Shown one piece after another: positions 1-12,012 of a stretch of DNA of 64,000 nt (positions within the stretch are counted from its first letter, which is position 1; each line of letters opens with the position of its first letter). The notes under the pieces are model-generated. The model searched no databases, was not told where the DNA came from, and saw only the letters and a program-made list of their open reading frames with translations. Source of the stretch: Jaltomata sinuosa (taxonomy: Eukaryota > Streptophyta > Magnoliopsida > Solanales > Solanaceae); NCBI GenBank assembly GCA_003996215.1, contig QJPP01001826.1, forward strand, positions 124,001-188,000. The letters run 5' to 3'. A program made the position numbers and the translations under genes.

Positions 1-345
1 ACCTATGTAATTTGAATTTTGTGTATCGGTTGTGAACCAATTGAGTCCCTCGTTGTAGGTTGACTGTGCTCTCCCGCCTGATAGACTAGTATTTATGGTT
101 GAATTCTCCGGTTCAGTCTAATATATAACACAAAATCAAAACGTTTACTAATGTGTTACAATGTTTGTACATGACTAAAATCTTTTGTAACCCTACAGGT
201 GTTTGGGTTACTAACAAAGCCTCTCATAAAGTACTTGCTGCCTCAATCACAACATATCAACAGCATGAGTTCTTTCGAATTATCAAGTGATCACAATTCA
301 GAATTTGAAAGTTGTCTTAATTAGTATACGTCTTGAGTAGAAAAT
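1..345 (+). pseudogene. 3' remnant of a duplicated NHX antiporter gene
   Basis: This stretch parallels the last intron and last exon of the intact NHX gene at 41200-41708. Shared pieces include the run with 'tctaatatataacac' near 120, the acceptor 'cctacag' near 195, and exon text encoding VFGLLTKPLIKYLLPQ-like residues (about 200-280). Relative to the intact gene, about 205 bp inside the exon (equivalent to roughly 41452-41655) is missing. The text jumps from 'tctttcgaatt' to 'caagtgatcacaattcag'. The reading frame is therefore broken and an in-frame TAA-like end follows near 320. The upstream exons, if any, lie outside the window. It is read as a tandem paralogue that has decayed. Confidence 0.85.
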
Positions 346-664
346 AGGTGATAGCATCCACATTGTCATACTTTCCTTAACACGGTGTTTGGATGGTTGT
401 TACTTATTGTTTCATAATGTATCGTATTATATTTTATCATATTTTACTGTATCGTGCTGTATTATTTTAATGAATACAATGTTTGATAGATTGTATTGTT
501 TTCTGCAATTACATAATCTCACACATCAATAATTAAACATACAAGAAAAGTAGAATAAGGGGTAAGACTACTATAGGATAAAATATAAAATAGAATTATT
601 AAAGTACCTTTATAATATTTAAATACTTAATTACTAGTAGTTCTTTTAAAAATAATATAAAAAT
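346..664. other. AT-rich intergenic spacer
   Basis: No coding potential is visible. A patch at 380-530, with 'ggtgtttggatgg' and repeated 'tgtatcgt/atcat', looks like part of a small MITE, but I could not place both ends. Confidence 0.4.
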
Positions 665-829
665 AAACAAATATCTGAATTCAAAATTTGGGACGGATGA
701 GGATTATCTTTGCTTTGTAATTAGACCCCGTAATTTCGACACATATATAATTATATCGTACATATATAAAATACGTCACCTGTTAATAAATTTTCTTCAC
801 AGTTTTGTTAATCTAATCTAATATGGAAT
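665..829 (+). promoter_or_regulatory. Duplicated NHX promoter, distal half
   Basis: The text 'acaaatatctgaattc ... cacctgttaataaattttcttcacagttttgtt ... aatatggaat' closely matches the region upstream of the intact NHX gene at about 39090-39215. It is interrupted at 829 by a CACTA element and continues at 5046. The match shows it derives from an NHX upstream region. Whether it still acts as a promoter is unknown. Confidence 0.75.
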
Positions 830-2606
830 CACTACAAAAAAATGTTCAAATTACGGGGGTTATTTTGTCAATTTGAAGCAGTTTTTGACCCTTACAAATT
901 AAATTGTAGCGATTTTAAAAAAATCCTACAATTACCCTTGCCACGAGCATATTTGTGGCGATTTTAAGAGACCTCCACGACGACCGCCACCAAATGACTA
1001 TTCAATTTGTGGGGGGTTTTAAAATCTATTTCTGACAGTTTACAACCTCCACAATATAATTTTTATATTTTAAACAATCAAAATTGTTTGGGTTTAAAAA
1101 TGCCACAGTATAATTTTAATATTTACCTAATCTAATTTGTGGAACCATATGACCGCCATAATTTGTTATTTTTTCTATTAAAAAAATAGATATTCGATTT
1201 ACATCAAGCCTTTATAATAACACATAAATAATTTTACTAAATAAGACATTAAATGTAAATCAGATTTCATTCAACAAATTCATAATAATAGTATCACAAG
1301 TTTCAATTTATGTCAAATTAAAGTAATACAAACTCATGTATAGTAACTTGAACATTACAATTTTAGATCCTTAAAATCTAAAAATAATTTCATATCAAAT
1401 ATACATTAAAAAAAAGTACTAAGCATGTGCTTGGTGACTTCAAGTATTGCCACCCCATATTTTATTCGCATCACTAAGCTGAAACAAAAAAAAACTACAA
1501 ACATGATTAGATAAAATATATTGATAAATACATATTCTTGCACATCTTGATTCAAAAAATCAAAATTCAATTCAGTTCAAAAGCAAATTCATATGGACTT
1601 TAGGATTTATGAAGATTTATAAGATTATGAATAAGAAAATTTTGTTTTAATAATGGTAAAACATTCAACTACGACAAAACAATAATAATAAGGCTCATCA
1701 AAAGTGATAAGTAATTATATTTTCTTCTAAATAATAAACACCGATTACATAAAGATTAAAAGATTACAAGGTACTACTATGCCAATTGAGCAATAATCTA
1801 TAAAATATTATTGTCTAAAACTACTTTATTTGGTAGGAAATAAACATACAGTAATAAAAAAAATAAAAAAATAAAAAATTACTACTTGGAATACAATCCT
1901 CATACGAACAACACAAATTTGATAAGTCTTAATTAAAATTTAATTAATCGAAGTTCTATAAAAAAACTGGTCATTATCCTTACCTATATAAAAATAAAAT
2001 GGAAGCTTATTTAAAATCAAATGAAGGCCAAATATAATTTTCTTTATGATGTTGCGAGAACTCAAAAATATCCTACAATATATAAAGTATGACTACATTA
2101 AGTTTAACAATTTGCAAGATATGTACATACATGTTTATGAACTAAAAAATATATAAATCTCAAATTTTAATTTAGTATGAATCTTAAAATTCATAGAACA
2201 GAAAATTACCTTTATATTCAACAATTAGTTAGTAACTAGTAATTAAAATATATAAACCTTTAGGAAAAAAGGTTTTGGGATTTTGGTTGGATTTGGGTCA
2301 AAAGGTTTTGGTTTTAATTAATTAGTTAGTAACTAGTAATTAAAATATTTTATTTTGACAATCAAACATTATAAAAGCTTAAATAAAGATAAAATGCGTA
2401 TAAAAATAAACATAATAAATATGATTATTTATTTGGCATCTAATATATATATATAGAGAGAGAGAAATTAATAATAGAATTCAAATTGTATTTGACTTAT
2501 CGACTAAAATGATTTGAGCCAAAAATTATATAAAGTAATATTATTATGTTTAGCTTTAAGAATTGCAAAATTTAAAATTTATGTTATCAAATCAAAAATT
2601 CACTAA

Positions 2607-4593
2607 GGTTTTGTTTGAAAAGTCACATCATAAGTTGATTTAATTTAATTATTAATATAGTAATTACATATCCAAGTAATTACAAACCTAATGTTTGATT
2701 ATATAAGTATAAATAGTTAGATCTTTTAAATTTAAATAAATGTTAATTATAAAAAATTAGACGTTAATATTTGACAAATGTAACTAGACGTTAATATTTG
2801 ACAAATGTATCTATATAATAAATATTACTAAATTTTATGTATCCCTCGTTATACAAGATAGATATTATTTTTTGTAACAAAGTAATTAAAAAATATTTTA
2901 TAATTAATATGGTAAAACATAATTAATTTATATTTATTAAATAAATGATATTCTAATTGAATTGATTAATAAAAAGTTAACTAATCACACATTTTACAAA
3001 AACATTAATGACGGCGTGTTTGACAAAAGATTAAGACTTTCTCCCTCCGTTCAACATTACTTGTCACATTTTGGCTTGGACATCCATCAAGAAAATAATA
3101 ATTGCTATAGTGATTTTATCACATTATCCTTATTAATTAATGTTTAGTATTAAGTCTTGAAAAAATGATTTGAGAAATAAGTAATTAATGCTAAGGGTAA
3201 AACATGAAAATTTTTTTGCCTTTTCTTGATATGTCAAAAATGGCAAGTAAAAAAGGAAATCAAAAATAGAATTAAGTGACAAGTAATTTTGAACGGAGGG
3301 AGTAATACATAAACATGTCATTAAACTTGGACTCAGTTGACATATATATCATTCAATTTTGATAGTGCACAAATAATAATTAGAATTAGTGTAATTATCA
3401 GGATAATAATTACACAATTAAGCACTTACTCAGTATAATAATTACGATGACTTATTTATTTATCATAATGTATTTACAGTGTAAGTACAAATACACTGTT
3501 TGATTGCAATTACACAATTAACTTAAAATTTAAAATTATTTATAAAAACAATATAAGATAACATTTGTCAAATATGTGTTTTTTATAAATAATATTAAAT
3601 TAAGTATTTATGATGCATATTATTTCTTAAAAATAGATTAATAAATAAACATATATTTGTAACTAATATTATAAAAAATAATTGATATATACTTTTTAAA
3701 TTAATAAAATTTAATTTAATTAATTATAAAAGTTAAAGTTACACATTCTATATACATGTTTGACCAAAAAATTAATATCATAAATATAACACCATAAATT
3801 ATTCAAATGTTTCAAAAAAAATAATTCAACAATTTTGACTAAAATATAAAATTCATGCAAAATAACAAGTTAGTACTACTAAAGCGAATAAATTGGAATA
3901 AAAATATAATATAAATAAAAAAATATAATACTTTTATATTAAATTCTAACGTAACATAAAATAAGTATCGCCATAACTTAGGTGAATATAATTCAAAAGA
4001 AAAGAGAATCATATGTCTATATCTCATTCAATAATAATTTTTTTATTAAACTTTAATTCAAATGCTAGAATAATAGCGCAGTTATACTAAATGAAGAAAA
4101 AATAAAAATATGAGCAATTACATTGAATCACAAGAAGTAGAAGTTGGGAAATGAGAAGAAAGAAATGAAAGATAAATAGTGTAAAAGGAAAATAATAATA
4201 ATTAAAATGATAGAAATAAAAAATAAATTAAAAAGAAAAGAAATTAAAATAAAAATGAAAAATGAAAAAATTAAAAGATAACCTTGTAATTACACCCAAT
4301 TCTCAACCCCTCCTCCCTTGAGAATTTAAAAGTATAATTACACCATTCCAATTATATTCGAGTCTCTTCTAACTTGGTAATACTTGGTCAAATAAATTTG
4401 TCAGACTATGTAATTACATCACACCCAATTTTAATTTCCCTATGACTTTTGAAATAATTGTGTAATTACTTTCTTGCAATTGAAATCAATTATATTGACA
4501 AAGTAATAATTTGATAAGACAAAAATATCAAAATCATATAACATTAATTACACTCAAATTTAATTAACAGATGACTACTTCTCAAACAAGCCC
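2607..4593. mobile_element. Possible PIF/Harbinger-like element nested in the CACTA
   Basis: The ends 'GGTTTTGTTTGAAAAGT' (2607) and the reverse complement 'GGGCTTGTTTGAGAAGT' (ending 4593) are similar, with TAA at 2604-2606 and 4594-4596. The inside is AT-rich and non-coding, with scattered 'gtaattaca' repeats. The TIR match is imperfect and the TSD is low in information, so the call is tentative. Confidence 0.4.
3041..3302. mobile_element. Stowaway MITE
   Basis: The terminal inverted repeats CTCCCTCCGTTCAA...TTGAACGGAGGGAG are diagnostic of Stowaway (Tc1/mariner) MITEs. The inner text 'acttgtcac' / 'gtgacaagt' extends the pairing. TA follows on the right; the left flank is TT, so one TSD copy has mutated. 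It lies inside the CACTA element. Confidence 0.85.
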
Positions 4594-4753
4594 TAAATAA
4601 CACAAATATTTAATACAAAATAGTAATATAATAAATAAAACGATAAAATAAAATTGAATAAACAAATTAGTAGAAAAAAAATACTTAGAGAATACATTAA
4701 TAGAAAGACAATATGAGATCGAAAACTTGCAATCCTATAAAAATGAAGGGGTG

Positions 4754-4778
4754 TGTATATATATATATATATATATAT
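4754..4778. repeat. (TA)n microsatellite
   Basis: A run of about 11 TA dinucleotides lies inside the CACTA right half. Confidence 0.85.
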
Positions 4779-5045
4779 GCGTTAAACTTTCAACATTATT
4801 TTTCATATATCATTTGCTATAAATATAATAAAAATATATAAGATAATATAATTTCTAAAATGTAGGGGTCAATAATCGCCACAAATTGTATGAAATTGTA
4901 GCAATTTTCAAACCTCCATAATAAAATTGTCAGAAAAAAAATTATTTTGTGGGAGTTAGAATAATCGACACAAAATAAATTAATAGTAGGAGTTTTTAAA
5001 ACTCCCACAAATAAACTGCTACAAATTGAGCATTTTCTTGTAGTG

Positions 5046-5290
5046 AATAAAACTAAGTTTCTCTCCTATAAATAGCGTCCTTAAGCCTAGACTTCTACTT
5101 GCAAAACACGACAGATTTTTCAGCTTTTAAGGGGTTGTTTGGTACATGGGATAAGGTGAAAAATATCCCTCGATTAAGTTTAAAAATATCCCACCTTATT
5201 TCGTCTAACTTGGAATAACTTATATAGCCTGTTTAAGCTTATAAAATCACCTTGTTTTGAAATGTGTTTTTTCTCTGACTAGATAATCAG
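5046..5290 (+). promoter_or_regulatory. Duplicated NHX promoter/leader, proximal half (coding part lost)
   Basis: This continues the promoter copy broken at 829. The run 'taaaactaagtttctctcctataaatagc' holds a TATA-like CTATAAATAG, and the leader 'aagcctagacttctacttgcaaaacacgacagatttttca' matches 39314-39412 upstream of the intact gene. The parallel runs on through 'cgattaagtttaa' and 'ttgttttgaaa', then stops near 5290, just short of where the ATG of exon 1 would be. No NHX exon follows, so this is an orphan promoter from a deleted paralogue. Confidence 0.8.
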
Positions 5291-5337
5291 CATTGGGTTC
5301 GAATATATTAGATAATGTTTAAATTAATAAAGAATTT

Positions 5338-5830
5338 GAGTTATATATACTTACAGTGTAAATTGATAGATATTTAGACACTCAGAGATCAAGAAGAATA
5401 TAGTAATCAAGAAATGCTTTAAAGATTGTCACACAGGATACACAGGATCCTGGAAAAGGACACTACTCAAGGGTCTGAGAGGATTTAGTTATATATACTT
5501 ATAATGTAAATTGATAGATATGTAGACGCTCGGAAATGAGAAAGAATGTAGTAATCGAGAAATATTTTGATGGTTAGTGCATAAAGTATTTCTCACTCAC
5601 ACAGGATCGATCCTGGGGAAGGGCATCACTCAAGGGTGTGAGATGATTTAGTTATATATAATTACAATGTCAATTGATAGATATTTAGAGGCTCGGAGAT
5701 GAGAAAGAATGTAATAATTGAAAAATGCTTTGATGATTAGTGCATAAAGCATCTCGCATTTACACAAAATTTGAAAGAAAACTTACACCCAAGAATGTGA
5801 CGTAAACAGCCTAATAATGCAAATTTAATT
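5338..5830. repeat. Three-copy tandem repeat, period about 175 bp
   Basis: Three diverged copies share the order 'gttatatata..ttac', 'aattgatagatat(t/g)tagacgctcgga', 'gaaatgctttga', then 'cacaggatc..cctggggaagggcatcactcaagggtgtga'. Copies start near 5338, 5488 and 5650. The last copy decays into 'cacccaagaatgtgacgtaaacagcctaataatgc', a motif I associate with common nightshade dispersed repeats. It is non-coding. Confidence 0.8.
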
Positions 5831-6458
5831 GATGAACATATTAACCTATTATAAGAGATTACTTTTCATTTTTAAATTTACCAATTAATGATCGTATAAA
5901 AAAGTTAAGCACTTGCTATTTTTTGCAAGTTATTATTTATTAATATACTTTTAGTATAGAATCAATTAGAACAAGTTAAATATATGTTTATGTTACAATT
6001 ATCTTACGAGCAACTTTTAATTTTGGATGCTTGTTGTGTGCGATTTATATACATGTATCAAGTTTAATTCTTTTCACCAAGGCTTTTTGTTAATGTAAAG
6101 ATTATTTTTTTTGTCTTTTTCGATTGAAAATTTTACCTTAATAATTTTTACCTCGGTACAAGCTTGAAATTATAAGTTAGGAAAGATTTTTTTTATGCAG
6201 TTTATGTTTATTATGCCCGCCGTTTAAGATGAGGATATCTTTTTGAGTTGATCTTATTAAAAGGAATTACTCTATAGGAAAAAAAAGTATAATACCTTGA
6301 GATTTCTTGAATTAGGTTATAAGCTTATTTAGTCTAATACACATAAAATGATATATACACTTGTATATTAGTGTATGTACGTGTATGTCATGTGTATAAT
6401 ATTGTATATACAATACAATATACCTGACATACACTAAATATTTGCCAAACATACTTCG

Positions 6459-6489
<31 letters not shown>

Positions 6490-7665
6490 GTAAGATATAC
6501 CATATAAACAAATAATTTTTACGTTCAAACCATTATAATTACCATCACAACTTTAATACATTTCATTATAACAATACAAAAATCACTTTTATAGAAGAAA
6601 ACAAGAATGTTCATTGTGGATCTGGATATCCGCTGGTAAAATTTGACAGTAACAATTTCATTGTCATGCGAGGTACTTTCAGATGCTTTAGAAGGCACCA
6701 AATTATTAACAATTTACTTTGATACAACAAAAGGAGAGAGAGGAAAAAAAGAGAATGATGTTCTCAGCGAAATTACGAGGATGCATGAAGTTGAGACATA
6801 AAATAGATTTGATTATTATAACAATTATCAGAATTTTATGACGATGCTTGAAATAGGGGATAGGGGATTGGTCGGCGACTGGAGTGCTTGTAAGATAAGG
6901 ATTAGAATTAGTTGATTGGAAGAGATTAAAATATAAGCCTGAAATCAAGAAATATCTATATTTTCTTAAATTACTATATTTTAAAAAAAAAAAATTATGT
7001 GGAATTATTAATTAAAAATATCTTTAAAATTAATAATTAAGAATCGTATTTTCTCACATTATATGAAATTCTCTCATTGAAACATGTTGCTCAATTAAAA
7101 TGATTACAACTGATTGTGAAAGTGTTTAAATTATTATTCTTTCTTTTTGATGAAAAAATAAAACAAAATAGAGAGTTGGTATAAATTACAATCAGTCCTA
7201 CAAGAGATACAATATGGGTGAATGACTTTTTTGTTTTTGTTTTGGGGGTGCATGACTTCACTTGAACCTAAGAGGTTTTTTTTTGGTACCTAAAAAAAAG
7301 AATTAGGGTTCAAAGTAAAAAAATTAGGGTTAATAATTAGGATTATTTTTTATTTTAAAGTTCAAATATATAATTTTAAGAGTAATAATTTTGGTGATAA
7401 AAACGCAAAAATAAATTTATGAAAGTTTAAATACTAGATTTATTGTCGTCTTAATCTTTTATATTTGAAGAATCAAAATAAGTTTTTCTTTGACTAATAT
7501 CTTGTTTGATCAATCTTATTAAAGAAAAATATACTTATTTTTTTATTAAAAATACTTTTGAAGAGATTTAAAGTGTTTGATGAAATATAAAGTGATTTTG
7601 CACAGCTACAAAAGTTGTTTGTCAATTTTTAAGTAGAAGCTAAAAAAATAGCTTGATGTGAAAAG
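5831..7665. other. AT-rich non-coding region with microsatellites
   Basis: No gene is supported. A (CA)n/(TA)n microsatellite sits at about 6459-6489. The short open frames here lack codon-like structure. The segment ends at the TSD of the solo LTR. Confidence 0.5.
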
Positions 7666-10600
7666 TGTCGCGCCCTATTTCGAACCGGCCGAAACAGTGC
7701 ACAACTCATGATCGTTGTGACTCTCTGGTTTTTGAAAATTTATTTTTTTAGAGTCGCCACCTAAATTTTAGGAAAAACTTAGGAAATCATTTTTTTTGTA
7801 AAACTTTGTTTTGGTCTTCTGAAAACATTTGAGATTCTGAGTAAGGGTTTTGGTTACTCGAGGGGAAGGTGTTAGGCACCCCTCAGAGCCTATCCGAAGA
7901 TAGTCCTTAAACTCAATTTAGGAAAAATATTTGGGAAAATTATTGTTCATTATTTGCTAAAAAAGTGATAAAAATATTTTATTAATTTAAAGAAAATTCG
8001 AGGTATATGACACATGCTACTACAATATACAAAGAATATAATATATTTATGGTTTTAAAATGTATATATGTCAGAAACGTATGAAAAATTTAATAGCAAC
8101 ATGTTTATCAAAGCTATAATTAAAATATATAGAACTTTATGATTTAAAAGCCATATAAAAATTGAAGATATTATTTATACAAATATATTATTTATAGAGT
8201 AAAAATACATGTATTTTTGGAATATGTGAAAATTTTACTACATATTTATTAGAAAAACTAAAGATAAACGTATGCATATTTAAAATATGAGACATCATGT
8301 GAAAATTTATTATTTATAAGATTTGGGTAAGTAAAAAAATATAGGAAATAAATATACCGGCAATAGAGAAAAATGTAAGAGTTATATTTATTTCATAAAT
8401 ATATTTCATATAAGAATAATTTAAAGACTTGAGTAGAGAATAAAAATTATTTATTTCATATAAAATAAGACTTTTATTTGTAAAGAAAGAAATATGCATC
8501 AAATATGAAAGAAAGTATTATGTACGTAAATGTAATTGCGATAAAATAATATGTAATTTAAGTAGGAAGAGGGGTAAGTAAAATATAAATATACCTTGTA
8601 GTAGATAGCATATGACATATATACCTTGCGTTTTGAGGCTTTAAAAATCTGAAAATCTCAAAATATATATATAGAGTATAGCAAAATATTTGTAAAATAT
8701 TGGGGTTAGAATAAGAAAATAAATGAGTTATTAATAAATATAAAGAAGGCTTGCCTAAATTAGATAAAGGATTTTATAATTTATGGCCTAAGAATGACTA
8801 ATATTGGTTTGAAATAAATTAAATCACTAATTAGTATTTTGAAAATCTACTGCGGGTTATTTAAACAGGTTCTTTCTTGAAGCAAAGTCTACATTCATTA
8901 ATCCTTTTAAAAAATCTGCTCTATTTGTTATTATTATTTCTGAAAATATTTACTCACTATTTTAAAGTACTTAAAAAGGAAATCCAAAATATTTGCCTGG
9001 ATCAAAGGGTGAAGAAAACTCACTTTCAAAATTTCGAACTAAATAAGATAACCTAACAAAGTTGTGAGCCAAAAATAAACATTAATCCAAATCACACAAA
9101 ATGTGTATACAAATAATACGAGGTTAGTTAAACAATTCAAGTACTAAAAAAAGCATATAAAAATAAAGGACTAGGTACGCCAAGTTCCTTTGGAGGAATT
9201 AAAATCCTAATGAATGACTCCGAGCACCGCGATAGTTCCTAATAGTTGTTCAACCCAAAAACATATTTGGACCGAAGTTGAGTTTCGAATGAGAACTCCA
9301 GCTCTCCGGTTGTTCCATGTAACAAAGAAAAGATGATAAGGATTAGTAACTTAATCAAATAACAAAATTTGCAAAAAATGTAGATTGAAGAGAAATATGT
9401 CAAGACAATAATAAAGTGATAAGGAAAACAAACCATGTTATTTTGGTAACCACACAAGTATATATGAAGATAACATGTCACTATATTTTGTTTCATTTTT
9501 TTATAAGCAAATGATCAAATTTATTTTACTAGAACACAAATGAACTAACATGAGATGATATCCGGAAAGAACTTAGGCAAAATGAATACCTTCGACACTA
9601 GTCGATTATTGGAAACAAAGTACACAACAAGTAGCTATAATCCTTGTTATCTTTTCGTTCACTTCAACTAAATAAATAGCAATGAACAAATCACTTCAAA
9701 AAGTAAGGCAACACTAATGACGGGAAGACCAAAAAGGAACCAAAACTACTACGTTAGCTTATGATAAGTTCTTTAAGTTAACACTCCAAAAATTGATCTC
9801 GAGTTAGAACCAAAGTGACGAAAATACGGGCAGCCCTCTGTTTTGCCAATATGCACACCAATTTAACCATTTTTACTAGGATTAAGGTGTTTAAAGAGAA
9901 GTTAGAACACAAGCAAGACCACAATATTAACAAACGCCGAAAATATCATCATAATATGTACATTCCTATCTTAAACAAATATTTTTTCGGGACTAAAAAA
10001 AATGACCAACCTATTGAAAACTTTTACCTTAAGAATTTAAACTTCAAGAAACACAAACATAGCATATATATACCCTTTTCGATTTACACAAAATCAGCCA
10101 ACCAACAAAGAAAATGATAACAAACATATTAACAAATTAATCCACCAACTTCACCATTAAATCAGTCTTCCTAAAAAAGAAAAATAAAAATCTCATACAT
10201 ATCCTATATTTTCAGGCCCGGGAAGCCATACGTAGTTGCGAACAAAATGAGATAATATGTTTCAAATACTCTTACAACTCAAACGAAAATCAGCCAACAT
10301 CCAAAGAAAACGATAATAAACATAATGCGAAGATTGAGGTTAAGTTATTGATTTATTCGACTAACTTTACTGTTAAATTTTTGCTCGCCTAAACAGTAAA
10401 ATGAAACTCTATTTTTTCCATATATATCGCATAAACCAACCACACACGGCCAAACAACAAAACCAAACGAGATGCTCATATATTCTTCTTTACGAAAACA
10501 TATCATACGAAAATAAAAGAAGAACAGAAACTAAATTATAAGAAGGATTTTTACCTTGTGTTGGGCAGCAAAACAGGGACGTCGACGTCAAACTTCTCTG

Positions 10601-12007
10601 GCCAAAAAACTCGAACTCAAAGCTTGAACTCAAAAATCAAAGAAAAGACTTTTTGAATGTAAACAATTGTGTGTTTTTCGAGTAACTCCGGACCTACGAA
10701 TTTCTGACCTTTTGTTTGAATTTTGTTGGATTCTTGAATCTTTTTCGAATAATCTTTGAATGTCCCCCCCCCCTCCCCCTCCCCCTCCCCCCCATATTGG
10801 GGTGAAAGGCCCACTATTTATAGGAAAAATACGGACTTGAAAGTCCGGATTTGAACCCAAAAAATTAACCCAAGAAAAGTGACAAAGAGAGGGAGAGAGA
10901 TTCGAAATTTCGAATCCCATCTCTGAGAAACTTAAAGACGGATTTGAAATCAAAATTGTTTTTGCACCAATTTGGGACTGATTTTCTGGCCACCTTGAAA
11001 TCACGAGTTGGGATGGCTGAAATAGGGAGAATCTTGGCAGAGATGGCAGACGAGGGCAGCGTTTAGGGGTGGCATTTTGCGCCATTTTTGGGTAAGAGAG
11101 AAGAGAGGGGAAGAAAGAAAGGATTTAGGGGTGTGTTTTGGGAAGATGGAGGAGATGGAGTTGAACGTTGGGAGAGAGAAAGGGGAAAAGGCACGTCTGA
11201 TTTTTTGGGAAGAGAGAGACGCGTTTTTGGTTTTTGATTTTTGGAGAAAGGGAAAACGCGTTTTTGGGGGCTTGAGTTGCTGACCATTTTTGATCCATCC
11301 AATCAATTGATCGGACGGTTAAGATTAAAGCGGAATAAAATTAAAAGGAAAATAAATAATATATATAATATATATTATATATATATATATTAAATAAGGC
11401 AAAAAATTGATAAATCCATGACCGTTGGATTAAAATGGAAGGCCACGATTGAAAGCAAAGAAACACAAATCCATGTGATGCCTACGTGGCACACATGGAT
11501 TGGCTGATTAAAGGGGTCTTTGGATTACCACATTATTTTGTTCAAATTGGCTATTTTAACAATTCCAATTGTAACCAATTCTTAACAAACTAGCCATAAT
11601 TCGTCAAATTGAAAATAATTAATTTGTAAAATTAATTAATTTATATAAAATTGGTTTAAAAATATAATAAAACAAAATAAGGTCAATTAGTAATTAATAA
11701 AATAATTAAGCTTCCCAAATTATGAAAAAATATTTATTTGCAAGAGTAAAAATTAAAATTAACCAAAATTAGTTTATTTTTTTAAAAATACTTTATTTGA
11801 CGTAAAATAATTTTGAACGACTCAAAACATGAAATAAATATTTGTAGATTAAAAAATATTTTAATTTATAGAAAATAATATATATGAGATAGTTTTTCTT
11901 AAAAATGGGTGGAAAATTACTTAAGGTAATTTTAATATATTTTTTTTCATAGATATATTATTATTATTATTTAAAATAATATGGAGAGCAAAAATTGATT
12001 GTCAACA
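7666..12007 (-). mobile_element. Solo LTR of a large gypsy-type retrotransposon
   Basis: It begins TGTCGCGCCC on the + strand, ends GTCAACA at 12007, and has a 5-bp duplication AAAAG (7661-7665 and 12008-12012). There is no internal domain, PBS or coding sequence, so it is a recombined solo LTR of 4.3 kb. The minus strand carries a canonical TATA box (TATAAATAG, about 10814-10822), so the transcription sense is probably minus (LTR reading TGTTGAC...GCGCGACA). A C-rich tract lies at 10762-10794 and a purine-rich tract at about 11080-11260. The open frames at 10630-11306 are compositional. The family may be a Tat/Ogre-type gypsy; this is inferred from length and ends only. Confidence 0.8.
10762..10794. 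repeat. C-rich low-complexity tract in the solo LTR
   Basis: Runs of C broken by single T residues lie just upstream, in minus sense, of the TATA region. On the minus strand it encodes only a poly-Gly/Glu artefact frame. Confidence 0.8.
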
Positions 12008-12012
12008 AAAAG

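Larger units (their letters stand above)
830..5045. mobile_element. Non-autonomous CACTA (En/Spm) DNA transposon
   Basis: The left end reads CACTACAAAAAAATG and the right end reads CATTTTCTTGTAGTG, giving CACTA-type terminal inverted repeats. They are flanked by a 3-bp target duplication AAT (827-829 and 5046-5048), the size expected for the superfamily. Both ends carry subterminal motifs of the type 'tttgtgg(c/g)gattttaa' and 'ctcccacaaat' in opposite orientation (860-1180 and 4865-5030). No transposase reading frame is visible in 4.2 kb. Removing it rejoins an NHX promoter whose uninterrupted version is present at 39160-39330, which gives an independent empty-site check. Confidence 0.9.

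Noticed and set aside
6312..6503. A 63-residue minus-strand frame rich in Tyr, Val and Cys
   Set aside because: It is a translation of a (CA)n/(TA)n microsatellite.
10617..11306. Several overlapping open frames up to 151 residues
   Set aside because: They lie in a solo LTR over C-rich and purine-rich tracts. The translations are compositional (poly-Gly, Ser/Pro/Lys) on both strands and match no family.
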